Positions 1 through 7,302 of a stretch of 64,000 nt of DNA are shown in pieces. Source of the stretch: Deltaproteobacteria bacterium. Lineage in GTDB: Bacteria > Myxococcota > Myxococcia > Myxococcales > SZAS-1. The position numbers and the translations under genes were made by a program. The notes below the pieces were generated by a model, which saw only the letters and a program-made list of their open reading frames with translations, was not told where the DNA came from and did not search any database. The stretch's first letter is position 1. The number at the start of each line of letters is the position of its first letter. Where the stretch lies: assembly GCA_018266075.1 (NCBI GenBank), contig JAFEBB010000004.1:124001-188000 (forward strand), written 5' to 3'.

Positions 1-1
1 G

Positions 2-1858
2 CTCGACTTCCCCGGCCACGGGTTTCTCTCCTCGCCCGGGCAGACCGGCGTGGCGCTCTGGGCGTCGGAGTTCGATCCCCACGGCGGCCTGCAGACCATT
101 CGCTCCACCGCCTTCGACACCGGCACCAGCCTGAGCCTGCCCATCGTCGACGACGGCCTGGCCATCACCACCGACTTCGGCAACCTGCGCGGGCTCACCG
201 CGGTGGTCCCGGTGGCGGGAGGAGCGGTGGTGTACTTCGACGCCGGCTCCAACTTGCCGAGCTGGGTCATCCCGCGCGATCCGCACGAGGGCGTGGCCAG
301 CAGCGCGAGCAACGACTTCCCCTTCGCGACCGACGCGGGGATCGTCGAGCTCGGCGTGGTGACCTCGCTGCTGATCGACCAGGGAGGCCTGGCGGTGGAC
401 AAGCTCGTGGTCGAGACCGTGCAGGGCCAGCCGCCCACCGTCCTGGCCAGCACCTTCCTCCCCGTGGGTCCCGACTCGCCTGGCGCCGCCCTGGACCTCT
501 CCGGCGCGAACCCACAGATCATGTCGATCCAGACCGACAACAAGGTGGTCTGGTTCCCCTCGAGCAGCAGCATCAGCGGCAGCGTGCTGGTGAGCGTGAA
601 CGCCGACGACGGCGGCGCGCACGTGCTGCCGGTGGGCCTGCCCTTCGAGGTGGGCTCCATCGCCGCGACCACCAAGCACGTCGCCGTGGGCACGCCCACC
701 TCTCCGGAGCTGGTGCTGGTGACGCCCTTCGATGACGGGGGCTTCAGCACCGCCAGCGTGCAGCTCCCCGGGCCGCCGGAGGCGCTCGACCGCGATGTCC
801 TGCAGGAAGGCATGGTGTACGCCGTCGTCCCCGAGCCGCCCATGCTGGTGCAGGTGGACGCCGACGCCGCGCAGGTGGTGCGCTCCATGCCGCTCAACAA
901 CCAGCTCCTGGTGGCGGCGGTTCGCCCCGACGGCAAGTGGGTGGCGGTGGCGGCGCAGCGCTACCCGGCGCTGGCGGTGCTCGATGGCCAGACCCTCGTC
1001 GAAGACCCAGCGGGCTTTCAGCACTTGGCGCCGCCCGACCAGGTGGACCTCACCTTCCCGGTGAGCGCCGCCTGGCCCACGCCCAACAGCGACCAGCTCT
1101 GCGTGGCCGCGGTGCAGTACGTCATCCCCAACGGTCGGCTGGACCAGGGCTACGAGCAGTGGGGCGTGCACTGCGCGCCGCAGGACGCCGAGGGTGATCC
1201 CACGGCCGGCTGCGACGTGCTCCCGCCGCAGGCCATCGCCGCCGACGCGGGTTCGCAGATCACCGTGGCCGCGCTGCCCGACGGCCGGGTGCGCGCGCTC
1301 GGCGGCGGCCAGGCCTGGGACTGCACCGCCCGTTGCCCCGGCAGCTGTGCGGACGCGGGCGTGTACGGCCTCTTGAGCATGGTCTCCACCCGCTCGGGCG
1401 ATCTCCTCGGCGTGGCCGAGACGCCCAACGGCCCGACCCTGGAGCGGGTGACGCCCGGCGGAGACAGCCGCTTGCTCTGCGGCGACGTGCCCTGCGTGCG
1501 CGAGGGCTTCGCGGGCGTCATCGCCGTGGATCCGCAGGACAAGCTGGCCCTGGTGCTCGGCCACGACGCCGCGCTGGTGAATCTCGAGACGGGCGAGATG
1601 GTGGGTCAGCTCTTGTACTTCAGCGACATCCCCGCGTCGGCGGCGTTCAGCGCGGACAGCACCCGGCTCTACGTGGGCACCGAGCTGGGCCACGTGGACG
1701 AGTACCTGCTCTCGGACAAGGGCGACGCGAACACCATCCTGCAGCCGTCGCGGAGCATCTTCGCGGGCTTCCCGGTGGCGCAGATCGCGCCCTTCCCCGA
1801 CGGAAGCCGGCTGATCCTCACCGACTTCGACAGCGACCACCTGCACGTGGTGCAGTAG
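2..1858 (+). CDS. Beta-propeller-like (YVTN/WD40-type) protein, 5' end outside window
   Basis: The frame is open from the first bases, so the gene almost certainly begins upstream. A GTG at position 50 is the first start-like codon inside the window but has no convincing ribosome site. The protein is built of repeated beta-strand-rich blocks of about 40-50 residues with recurring GG, DG and aliphatic-strand patterns (for example TGEMVGQL and GSRLILTDFDSD near the end). This is typical of secreted or periplasmic propeller proteins. A Cys-rich loop (CTARCPGSC) near position 1340 suggests disulfides and export. No catalytic motif is visible. Function is unknown; a surface or periplasmic binding role is inference. 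Confidence 0.6.
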   Translation, partial: LDFPGHGFLSSPGQTGVALWASEFDPHGGLQTIRSTAFDTGTSLSLPIVDDGLAITTDFGNLRGLTAVVPVAGGAVVYFDAGSNLPSWVIPRDPHEGVASSASNDFPFATDAGIVELGVVTSLLIDQGGLAVDKLVVETVQGQPPTVLASTFLPVGPDSPGAALDLSGANPQIMSIQTDNKVVWFPSSSSISGSVLVSVNADDGGAHVLPVGLPFEVGSIAATTKHVAVGTPTSPELVLVTPFDDGGFSTASVQLPGPPEALDRDVLQEGMVYAVVPEPPMLVQVDADAAQVVRSMPLNNQLLVAAVRPDGKWVAVAAQRYPALAVLDGQTLVEDPAGFQHLAPPDQVDLTFPVSAAWPTPNSDQLCVAAVQYVIPNGRLDQGYEQWGVHCAPQDAEGDPTAGCDVLPPQAIAADAGSQITVAALPDGRVRALGGGQAWDCTARCPGSCADAGVYGLLSMVSTRSGDLLGVAETPNGPTLERVTPGGDSRLLCGDVPCVREGFAGVIAVDPQDKLALVLGHDAALVNLETGEMVGQLLYFSDIPASAAFSADSTRLYVGTELGHVDEYLLSDKGDANTILQPSRSIFAGFPVAQIAPFPDGSRLILTDFDSDHLHVVQ

Positions 1859-1917
1859 CGCGAAATAGGCCGCCCCCGGTGCCGTAGACCTGCCAGGCAC
1901 CACAAGGAGCGCCAATC

Positions 1918-2022
1918 ATGATCGGGATTTCGACCTTCCCCGCCCGCGACAACGCCGTCGGCGCCGCGGTCTTCACCGCCTACACCGCCTTCCTGCTCGC
2001 CTGCTTCCTCTGCTTCGCCTGA
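1918..2022 (+). CDS. Possible 34-residue membrane microprotein
   Basis: A short ORF starts with ATG at 1918, seven bases after a strong Shine-Dalgarno sequence (AAGGAGC, 1904-1910), and ends with TGA at 2020-2022. After a polar start (MIGISTFPARDN) the product is one hydrophobic segment of about 20 residues with two cysteines (LLACFLCFA at the end). It lies between the propeller gene and the zinc-ribbon gene, both on the same strand. It could be a genuine single-pass microprotein or a chance ORF. The ribosome site and the clean hydrophobic helix are the only support. Confidence 0.4.
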   Translation: MIGISTFPARDNAVGAAVFTAYTAFLLACFLCFA

Positions 2023-2090
2023 GCCCCGAGTCGGACCGGTAGCGCCCGTTTCGAGACTCTCCCCCCAGGGGCGGCTACACTTCGGGCACG

Positions 2091-3461
2091 ATGGGGGCTT
2101 CCGCCGAGTGTCCTCAGTGTGGCGAAGCCGTGCGGCGCTCGGACGTGGAGTGTCCGAGCTGCGACGCCGTGCTCACCGCCGACCGGCGAAACAAGCCCCG
2201 TGAGCGGCCCCGGCCCGCGACCACCCAGGACCGGAAGAAGCCCAGGCGCGCCTCGCCCTCGGTGTCCACCACCGGGCCCCAGCCCGAGCTGGTGCCCCTG
2301 AACCGGCTGCTGCACGTGGCCGAGGACGTCGATCTCCGGGCGCTGAAGCTGCACCCCTACGACGCCTGGGTGGTCTCGCTGATCGACGGCAACTCCACGG
2401 GCGAGATGCTGAACACCAAGCTGGCCCTGGAAGCGCGGGAGCTGCAGGCGCTGCTGCAGGGGCTCCTCGACCGCGAGGTGATCTTCCTCGGCGACGTGGC
2501 CACCCGGGGAAAGAAGCCCCAGCGCGCGTCGATGGACGCGCCCACCCGGCACATCCCTGCCCAGAGCGCGCCCGAGGAGGAAGGCGACGTCGAAGCCGAC
2601 GAGGGCGGGCCGGAGCCCACCCAGATCCTCTCGCGCGCGCAGTTCAACAAGCCGGGCATGCCCCGCGGCCGGGACCTGAACGCATCGATCATCGGCATGC
2701 CCGAGGACGACGACGAGGAGTCCACGGTCAGCCAGGCCAAGCGCGTGACCGAGCGGGGCGTGGACCGGAGCGAGCTGCAGCGCGCGGCGTGGGGCGAGTC
2801 GGGCCAGAAGCTGAGCCTGCCGCGGCCCAGCGCCATCGCCGAGCCCGAGCCCGAGACCCAGCTTCACGACGGCGACGCCGATCGCGACGCCGCCGAAGAC
2901 GACGACGTGCACGGCTCGCTGCCCCAGGAGACGGTGCTCCTCGGCCGCAAGCCGGAGCCGCAAGGCGTGGCCCAGGAGACGATCCTGGTGGGCAAGAAGC
3001 CGCAGCCCAAGCCCCCGCGCGCGCCGCCCCGGCCCGTCGAGCCCGAGCCTGCGCCGCGCAAGCCGACCAAGGCCCGCGAGCCCGAGCCGCAGCGGCCGAT
3101 GTCGGCGCCGGGGTATCGGCCGCCGCAGCCTGCTCCCGCGAACCGGGGCGTGCCCAAGCCGACCCTGGGCATCGAGGACGTCGACGCCCAGGGCGCCCTG
3201 CAGGTGGCGCAGCAGATGGAGCAGGCTGGCCGGCTGGAAGAAGCGGTGGCCTACCTGGAGCGCGCGCTGGATCGCCATCCCGAGGCGGCGCCGCTCCACA
3301 ACCGGCTGGCCATGATCCTCATGCGCGACTTCGAGGACTTCGCGCGCGCGGAAGAGCTCATCCTCCAGGCGCTGCGGCTCGCGCCCGGCCACCCCATGTT
3401 CACGCGGAACCTGAACCAGGTGCGCCAGCAGGTGCGCGACGCCAAGCGCAAGCGGCGCTGA
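2091..3461 (+). CDS. Zinc-ribbon / TPR protein
   Basis: 456 residues. The N-terminus has a zinc ribbon (CPQCGEAVRRSDVECPSC, two CxxC pairs, residues about 7-24). A helical domain around residues 65-135 (containing DAWVVSLIDGNSTG) resembles the winged-helix-like module in DUF4388-type bacterial proteins. A long low-complexity acidic/proline-rich linker follows, and the last 90 residues hold tetratricopeptide-like helices (EQAGRLEEAVAYLERALDRHP and a second repeat). Two near-identical ETxLxGxKPxP segments in the linker look like repeated phosphothreonine or FHA-type docking motifs, which is inference. Such proteins in Myxococcota are usually cytoplasmic scaffolds or regulators. No enzymatic domain is seen. 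Confidence 0.7.
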   Translation: MGASAECPQCGEAVRRSDVECPSCDAVLTADRRNKPRERPRPATTQDRKKPRRASPSVSTTGPQPELVPLNRLLHVAEDVDLRALKLHPYDAWVVSLIDGNSTGEMLNTKLALEARELQALLQGLLDREVIFLGDVATRGKKPQRASMDAPTRHIPAQSAPEEEGDVEADEGGPEPTQILSRAQFNKPGMPRGRDLNASIIGMPEDDDEESTVSQAKRVTERGVDRSELQRAAWGESGQKLSLPRPSAIAEPEPETQLHDGDADRDAAEDDDVHGSLPQETVLLGRKPEPQGVAQETILVGKKPQPKPPRAPPRPVEPEPAPRKPTKAREPEPQRPMSAPGYRPPQPAPANRGVPKPTLGIEDVDAQGALQVAQQMEQAGRLEEAVAYLERALDRHPEAAPLHNRLAMILMRDFEDFARAEELILQALRLAPGHPMFTRNLNQVRQQVRDAKRKRR

Positions 3462-3464
3462 GGG

Positions 3465-3686
3465 CTACGCGCTTCGGAAGCGACGACCGGCGACCACGCC
3501 CGACGTCACCGCGCCCGCCACGCCCGTCGCCGCGGCGAGGATGAAGGCCAGCACCACCCGCTCCGGGCGGTCGCCGAAGTGCGGCGCGAGGATGAACGCC
3601 AGCCTGAACGCCAGGTATCCGCTCGCCAGCCCCCCGAAGAGGGCCCAGAGGAAGACCTTGATGGCTGAGGGCAGTCCGTCGCGCAT
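3465..3686 (-). CDS. Small two-helix membrane protein
   Basis: 73 residues from the ATG at 3686; a TTG 12 codons upstream also fits but gives a poor start. Two hydrophobic segments (VFLWALFGGLASGYLAF and VVLAFILAAATGVAGAV) are separated by a short charged loop containing FGDRPERV, with a basic tail (AGRRFRSA). The gene converges on the zinc-ribbon/TPR gene, with stop codons three bases apart. The function is not recognised. Its glycine-rich helices suggest helix packing in the inner membrane. Confidence 0.5.
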   Translation of the reverse strand: MRDGLPSAIKVFLWALFGGLASGYLAFRLAFILAPHFGDRPERVVLAFILAAATGVAGAVTSGVVAGRRFRSA

Positions 3687-3793
3687 CGGCAGAGGATTCC
3701 AGATCGGCCGGCTGGCTTTCAAGGGCCTGGCTGCTCAGTGGGCGCTTTCGCATCGCGATTGACCCCCTGGGGCGAGGCCATTACGGTGCGCGC

Positions 3794-4474
3794 ATGCGAG
3801 TGGGAATCGTCGTCTTCCCGGGGTCGAACTGCGACCACGACGCCGTGCACGCGGTGGAGGACGTCTGCGGCCACCAGGCCGTGCCCCTCTGGCACAAAGA
3901 GGCGGACCTCAAGGCCGTGGACGCGGTGATCCTCCCCGGCGGCTTCTCGTACGGCGACTACCTGCGCTGCGGCGCCATCGCCGCCCTCGCGCCGGTGATG
4001 GGCGAGGTGAGGCGCTTCGCCGACTCGGGCGGGCCGGTCTTGGGCATCTGCAACGGCTTTCAGATCCTCTGCGAGTCGGGGCTCTTGCCGGGCGTGCTCC
4101 TGCGCAACGCCTCGCTCCAGTTCCGCTGCCAGGACGTGCTCGTCAAGGTCGAGAACGACAAGACGCGCTTCACCTCGAAGGTGCCAGCGCAGACGCCGCT
4201 GCGCATCCCCATCGCCCACGCCGACGGCAACTACTTCTGCGACGACGCCACGCTCGAGAAGCTCGAGGCCAATGGCCAGGTGGTGCTGCGCTACGTGGAC
4301 GAGACCGGCGCGGCGACGGCCGACGCCAACCCCAACGGCTCCCGGCACAACATCGCGGGCATCGTGAGCGCCCAGGGCAACGTGATGGGCCTCATGCCCC
4401 ACCCCGAGCGCGCGTGCGAGGCCGTGCTCGGCTCGACCGACGGCCTGGGCTTCTTCCGCTCGCTGCTCGGATGA
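3794..4474 (+). CDS. purQ: Phosphoribosylformylglycinamidine synthase, glutaminase subunit PurQ
   Basis: 226 residues, the normal size for stand-alone PurQ. A class I glutamine amidotransferase that releases ammonia from glutamine for the PurL/PurS-catalysed conversion of FGAR to FGAM in purine synthesis. Visible features are the PGSNCDHD start, the oxyanion region LPGGFSYGDYLRCG, the nucleophile Cys86 in GICNGFQIL, and the His203-Glu205 pair in MPHPERA. It starts at ATG 3794. purS and purL do not flank it in this window, so the trimeric enzyme is encoded at separate loci. Its stop overlaps the next gene's start (ATGA), so the two are translationally coupled. Confidence 0.95.
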   Translation: MRVGIVVFPGSNCDHDAVHAVEDVCGHQAVPLWHKEADLKAVDAVILPGGFSYGDYLRCGAIAALAPVMGEVRRFADSGGPVLGICNGFQILCESGLLPGVLLRNASLQFRCQDVLVKVENDKTRFTSKVPAQTPLRIPIAHADGNYFCDDATLEKLEANGQVVLRYVDETGAATADANPNGSRHNIAGIVSAQGNVMGLMPHPERACEAVLGSTDGLGFFRSLLG

Positions 4475-5196
4475 AGCGCGCGCTCGCCATCGCGCTGGTG
4501 CTGGCGCCGCTCGCCGCGCACGCGTCGCCGCCGCACGCGGTGGTCGAGGTGCGCCCCGGCGACGTGACCTTTCAAAAGCTCTTCGAGGTGAGCGCCATCG
4601 CCTCGGCAGATCCGTCGATCGCCACCGTGGAGCAGATGCCCTCGGGCGAGCTGCTCATCAGCGGCAAGAAGGCCGGGACCACGGACATCGTGGCCATGGC
4701 CGGCGGCAAGGTGGTGGGCCTGCGCGTTCATGTCCGGCCGCTCGGCGCGCCGCTCCCGGGCGACGGCGCCGCCCAGCTCGCCGCCATGCAGAAGGCCTGC
4801 CCCACCCACCGGCTGGTGGGCGACGGCGCGGACCAACAGCTCGGCGTCACCCCCAGCTCCAAGGAATGTCGGGCCGCGCTGGTGGCGCTCTTCGCCACCG
4901 ATCGCTTCATGGTGAAGCAGATCTCGGTGGACTTCGACACCGCGTCGCTGCAGGCCCAGCTCGCGGAGATCGAGGAGGCGCTCCAGGCCGCGAAGCTGCC
5001 GGTGACCCTGCGCTACCAGGGCGCCACCCTGCTCTTGAAGGGCAACCTCACCCAGGCGCAGGCGGGTCAACTCGCGGTGCTCATCTACAGCCACGTGGTG
5101 GGCGGCGCGCCGCTCGACGATTCAGAGCTGGAGATCGAGGCGCCCGACGCCGGAGCCCCAGAAGCGCCTGCCCCGCACAGCGCCCCCGTGCGATGA
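4471..5196 (+). CDS. Exported protein with secretin/CpaC N-terminal-type domain
   Basis: 241 residues starting at the ATG that overlaps purQ's stop. A signal peptide (MKRALAIALVLAPLAAHAS) is followed by about 75 residues matching the pattern of the pilus-secretin N-terminal domain: a VRPGDVTFQKLF start, then SADPSIATVEQ, then the ISGKKAGTTDIVAM turn. In CpaC/RcpA-type secretins this domain precedes the pore, but no pore domain is present here. The second half has alpha/beta character (two roughly 50-residue repeats, possibly BON-like) with conserved-looking cysteines. The C-terminus is Asp/Ala/Pro-rich. It probably acts in the periplasm as an assembly or accessory factor; its coupling to purQ looks organisational rather than functional. 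Confidence 0.7.
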   Translation: MKRALAIALVLAPLAAHASPPHAVVEVRPGDVTFQKLFEVSAIASADPSIATVEQMPSGELLISGKKAGTTDIVAMAGGKVVGLRVHVRPLGAPLPGDGAAQLAAMQKACPTHRLVGDGADQQLGVTPSSKECRAALVALFATDRFMVKQISVDFDTASLQAQLAEIEEALQAAKLPVTLRYQGATLLLKGNLTQAQAGQLAVLIYSHVVGGAPLDDSELEIEAPDAGAPEAPAPHSAPVR

Positions 5197-5361
5197 TGCT
5201 GGAGGGCCATCTTCGTGGGAGCGGCACCGATGCGCCAGCAGGTGCGTCCGGGTTCCTCTGAGGCATCGACGGGCCTCGTCGGTGCTGCGCGTTTGACGCC
5301 GCCTCGCCCGCGCTCTAGGTAGGGCGTTCCGCGGGCGCGCTGCCCGCCGAGGAGCTCTGCC

Positions 5362-6555
5362 ATGGCCAAGTCCGCCCCCAAGCTCGAGGGTGTCGACCTC
5401 TTCGGATTCGAGGCGATGCTCACCGACGACGAGCGCGCGGTGAAGACGCAGATGCGCGCCTTCGTGGAGAAGGAGATCCTGCCCACCATCGGCAAGCACT
5501 TCGCCGCGGGCACCTTCCCCAAGCACCTCATTCCGCACCTGGGCGAGCTGGGCTGCCTGGGGTCGAACCTCACCGGCTACGGCTGCCCGGGGATGTCGAG
5601 CGTGGCCTACGGCCTGGCCATGCACGAGCTCGAGCGCGGCGACGCCGGCATCCGCAGCTTCTGCTCCGTGCAGGGCTCGCTGGCCATGTACCCCATCTGG
5701 CAGTTCGGCTCGGAGGCGCAGAAGAACAAGTTCCTCCCCAAGATGGCCAAGGGCGAGCTGGTGGGCTGCTTCGGGCTCTCGGAGCCGGACTTCGGCTCGG
5801 ATCCCTCCGGCATGCGCACCCGCGCCGTGAAGGACGGAAACCACTACGTCCTCAACGGCACCAAGCTCTGGATCACCAACGGCACCCTGGCGGATCTCGC
5901 CGTGGTCTGGGCCAAGGTGGATCAGGGCGGCCCGGAGAGCATCCGCGGCTTCATCGTGGAGAAGGGGATGCCCGGTTTCACGGCGCGTGAAGTGGAGGGC
6001 AAGATGAGCCTCCGCGCGAGCGCCACCGCCGAGCTGAGCTTCCAGGACGTCCGCGTGCCCGCGGAGAACTTGCTCCCCGGCAGCGACGGCCTCAAGAGCC
6101 CGCTGATGTGCCTGAACCAGGCGCGCTACGGCATCGCCTGGGGCGCGCTGGGCTCGGCCACGGCGTGCTTCGAGGCCGCGCGCGACTATTCGCTGGCGCG
6201 GCTCCAGTTCAACAAGCCCATCGCCAGCTTCCAGCTCACGCAGCTCAAGCTCGTGGACATGCTCCAGGAGATCGTGAAGGGCCAGCTGGTGGCGCTGCAG
6301 CTCGGGCGCGCGAAGGACGCGGGCAACGTCACGCATCTGATGATCAGCCTCGCCAAGCGGAACAACGTGCGCATGGCTCTGGAGATCGCCCGCGAGGCGC
6401 GGTCCATCCACGGCGCGAACGGCATCACCGTGGAGTACGCGCCCATCCGGCACGCGCTCAATCTGGAGAGCGTGTACACGTACGAGGGCACCCACGAGGT
6501 GCACACGCTCATCCTCGGCAAGGCGATCACCGGGATCGACGCGTTCGGCGCCTGA
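5362..6555 (+). CDS. gcdH: Glutaryl-CoA dehydrogenase
   Basis: 397 residues, the full length of the family. An FAD-dependent acyl-CoA dehydrogenase that oxidises and decarboxylates glutaryl-CoA to crotonyl-CoA in lysine/tryptophan catabolism. Recognisable glutaryl-specific segments are GYGCPGMSSVAYGLAMHELE, GCFGLSEPDFGSDPSGM (FAD contact), LNGTKLWITN, SLRASATAELSF and NQARYGIAWGALG. The catalytic base is Glu375 within YTYEGTHEVH. It is preceded by GAGGAG-like purine-rich sequence about nine bases before the ATG. No other lysine-degradation gene is adjacent. Short-branched acyl-CoA dehydrogenases are the alternative, but the motif set fits glutaryl-CoA dehydrogenase best. Confidence 0.92.
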   Translation: MAKSAPKLEGVDLFGFEAMLTDDERAVKTQMRAFVEKEILPTIGKHFAAGTFPKHLIPHLGELGCLGSNLTGYGCPGMSSVAYGLAMHELERGDAGIRSFCSVQGSLAMYPIWQFGSEAQKNKFLPKMAKGELVGCFGLSEPDFGSDPSGMRTRAVKDGNHYVLNGTKLWITNGTLADLAVVWAKVDQGGPESIRGFIVEKGMPGFTAREVEGKMSLRASATAELSFQDVRVPAENLLPGSDGLKSPLMCLNQARYGIAWGALGSATACFEAARDYSLARLQFNKPIASFQLTQLKLVDMLQEIVKGQLVALQLGRAKDAGNVTHLMISLAKRNNVRMALEIAREARSIHGANGITVEYAPIRHALNLESVYTYEGTHEVHTLILGKAITGIDAFGA

Positions 6556-6575
6556 GCATCACGCTGCGCGGGATG

Positions 6576-6833
6576 TCACTGGCACGTCGGGCACTGCAGG
6601 CGTGAGCTCTGGCTGGTAAGCTCATCGCAGGTGGCGTTCTGGAAGCAGGTGGCGATGGCGTCCTCGTTGAGGCAGGTGCGGCCGCTCGCGGGGTGCTCGC
6701 AGTCGTCCTCGCACTGCTTCTCGCTGGAGGTGATGGCGTTGCACGACGCGAGCTTCTTGCACACGGTCGAGCACGGCGAGCTGCCACAGCCCACGACCAC
6801 CAGCGCCACCAGGACGACGAACGCGACTCGCAT
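6576..6833 (-). CDS. Cysteine-rich lipoprotein
   Basis: 85 residues with a signal peptide and lipobox (VALVVVGC, lipidated Cys at residue 16). The mature part holds nine further cysteines in a spaced pattern (CSTVCKKLASC, CEDDCEH, CLNEDAIATC, CDEL, CPTC), consistent with a small disulfide-bonded envelope protein. Similar Cys-rich mini-lipoproteins are common in Myxococcota and have no assigned function. It lies divergent from the DCC-family gene, with 64 bp between the two starts. Confidence 0.65.
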   Translation of the reverse strand: MRVAFVVLVALVVVGCGSSPCSTVCKKLASCNAITSSEKQCEDDCEHPASGRTCLNEDAIATCFQNATCDELTSQSSRLQCPTCQ

Positions 6834-6897
6834 CGCCCCGACGCTAGCGCAGCAAATGCCCGCTGCACAGGACCCGTGGCCGCGTTATCAAAGGGCC

Positions 6898-7302
6898 ATG
6901 GAAGCGCCGGTCGTGCTCTTCGACGGGGTCTGCAACCTCTGCACCGCCTCGGTGCAGTTCATCATCGATCGCGATCCCGACTCGGTCTTCCGCTTCGCCT
7001 CGCTCCAGTCCGAGGCGGGCCGCCAGGTGCTCGCCAGCGTGGGCCACACGGTGCCCGAGGGCGATCCCGAGTCGGTGCTGCTCGTGGAGGACGGCCAGCT
7101 CTACGAGCGCTCCGACGCCGCGCTGCGCATCGCCAAGCGCCTCAAGAGCCCGCTCCGCTTCACGGCGATCCTGCTCGCGCTTCCTCACGTGCTGCGCGAC
7201 CCCGCGTACAAGTTCATCGCGCGGAATCGCTACCGCTGGTTTGGCAAGGCGACCGAGTGCCGGTTGCCCACGCCGCAGCTGCGTGCGCGGTTCCTCGATT
7301 GA
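6898..7302 (+). CDS. DCC-family thiol-disulfide oxidoreductase-like protein (YuxK type)
   Basis: 134 residues from the ATG at 6898; longer in-frame readings would run back through the upstream divergent gene. The family signature VLFDGVCNLCTASVQFII contains the DGxCxxC motif (the DCC domain). RFASLQSEAG and a hydrophobic C-terminal half follow, ending in YRWFGKATECRLPTP. DCC proteins have a thioredoxin-like fold, and their substrates are mostly unknown. It converges on the cytochrome/propeller gene with no gap between stop codons. Confidence 0.85.
   Translation: MEAPVVLFDGVCNLCTASVQFIIDRDPDSVFRFASLQSEAGRQVLASVGHTVPEGDPESVLLVEDGQLYERSDAALRIAKRLKSPLRFTAILLALPHVLRDPAYKFIARNRYRWFGKATECRLPTPQLRARFLD

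Noticed and set aside
1980-3392. Long minus-strand ORF opposite the zinc-ribbon/TPR gene
   Set aside because: It is an antisense shadow, rich in Arg, His, Gly and Leu with no domain, and the plus-strand gene has clear zinc and TPR motifs.
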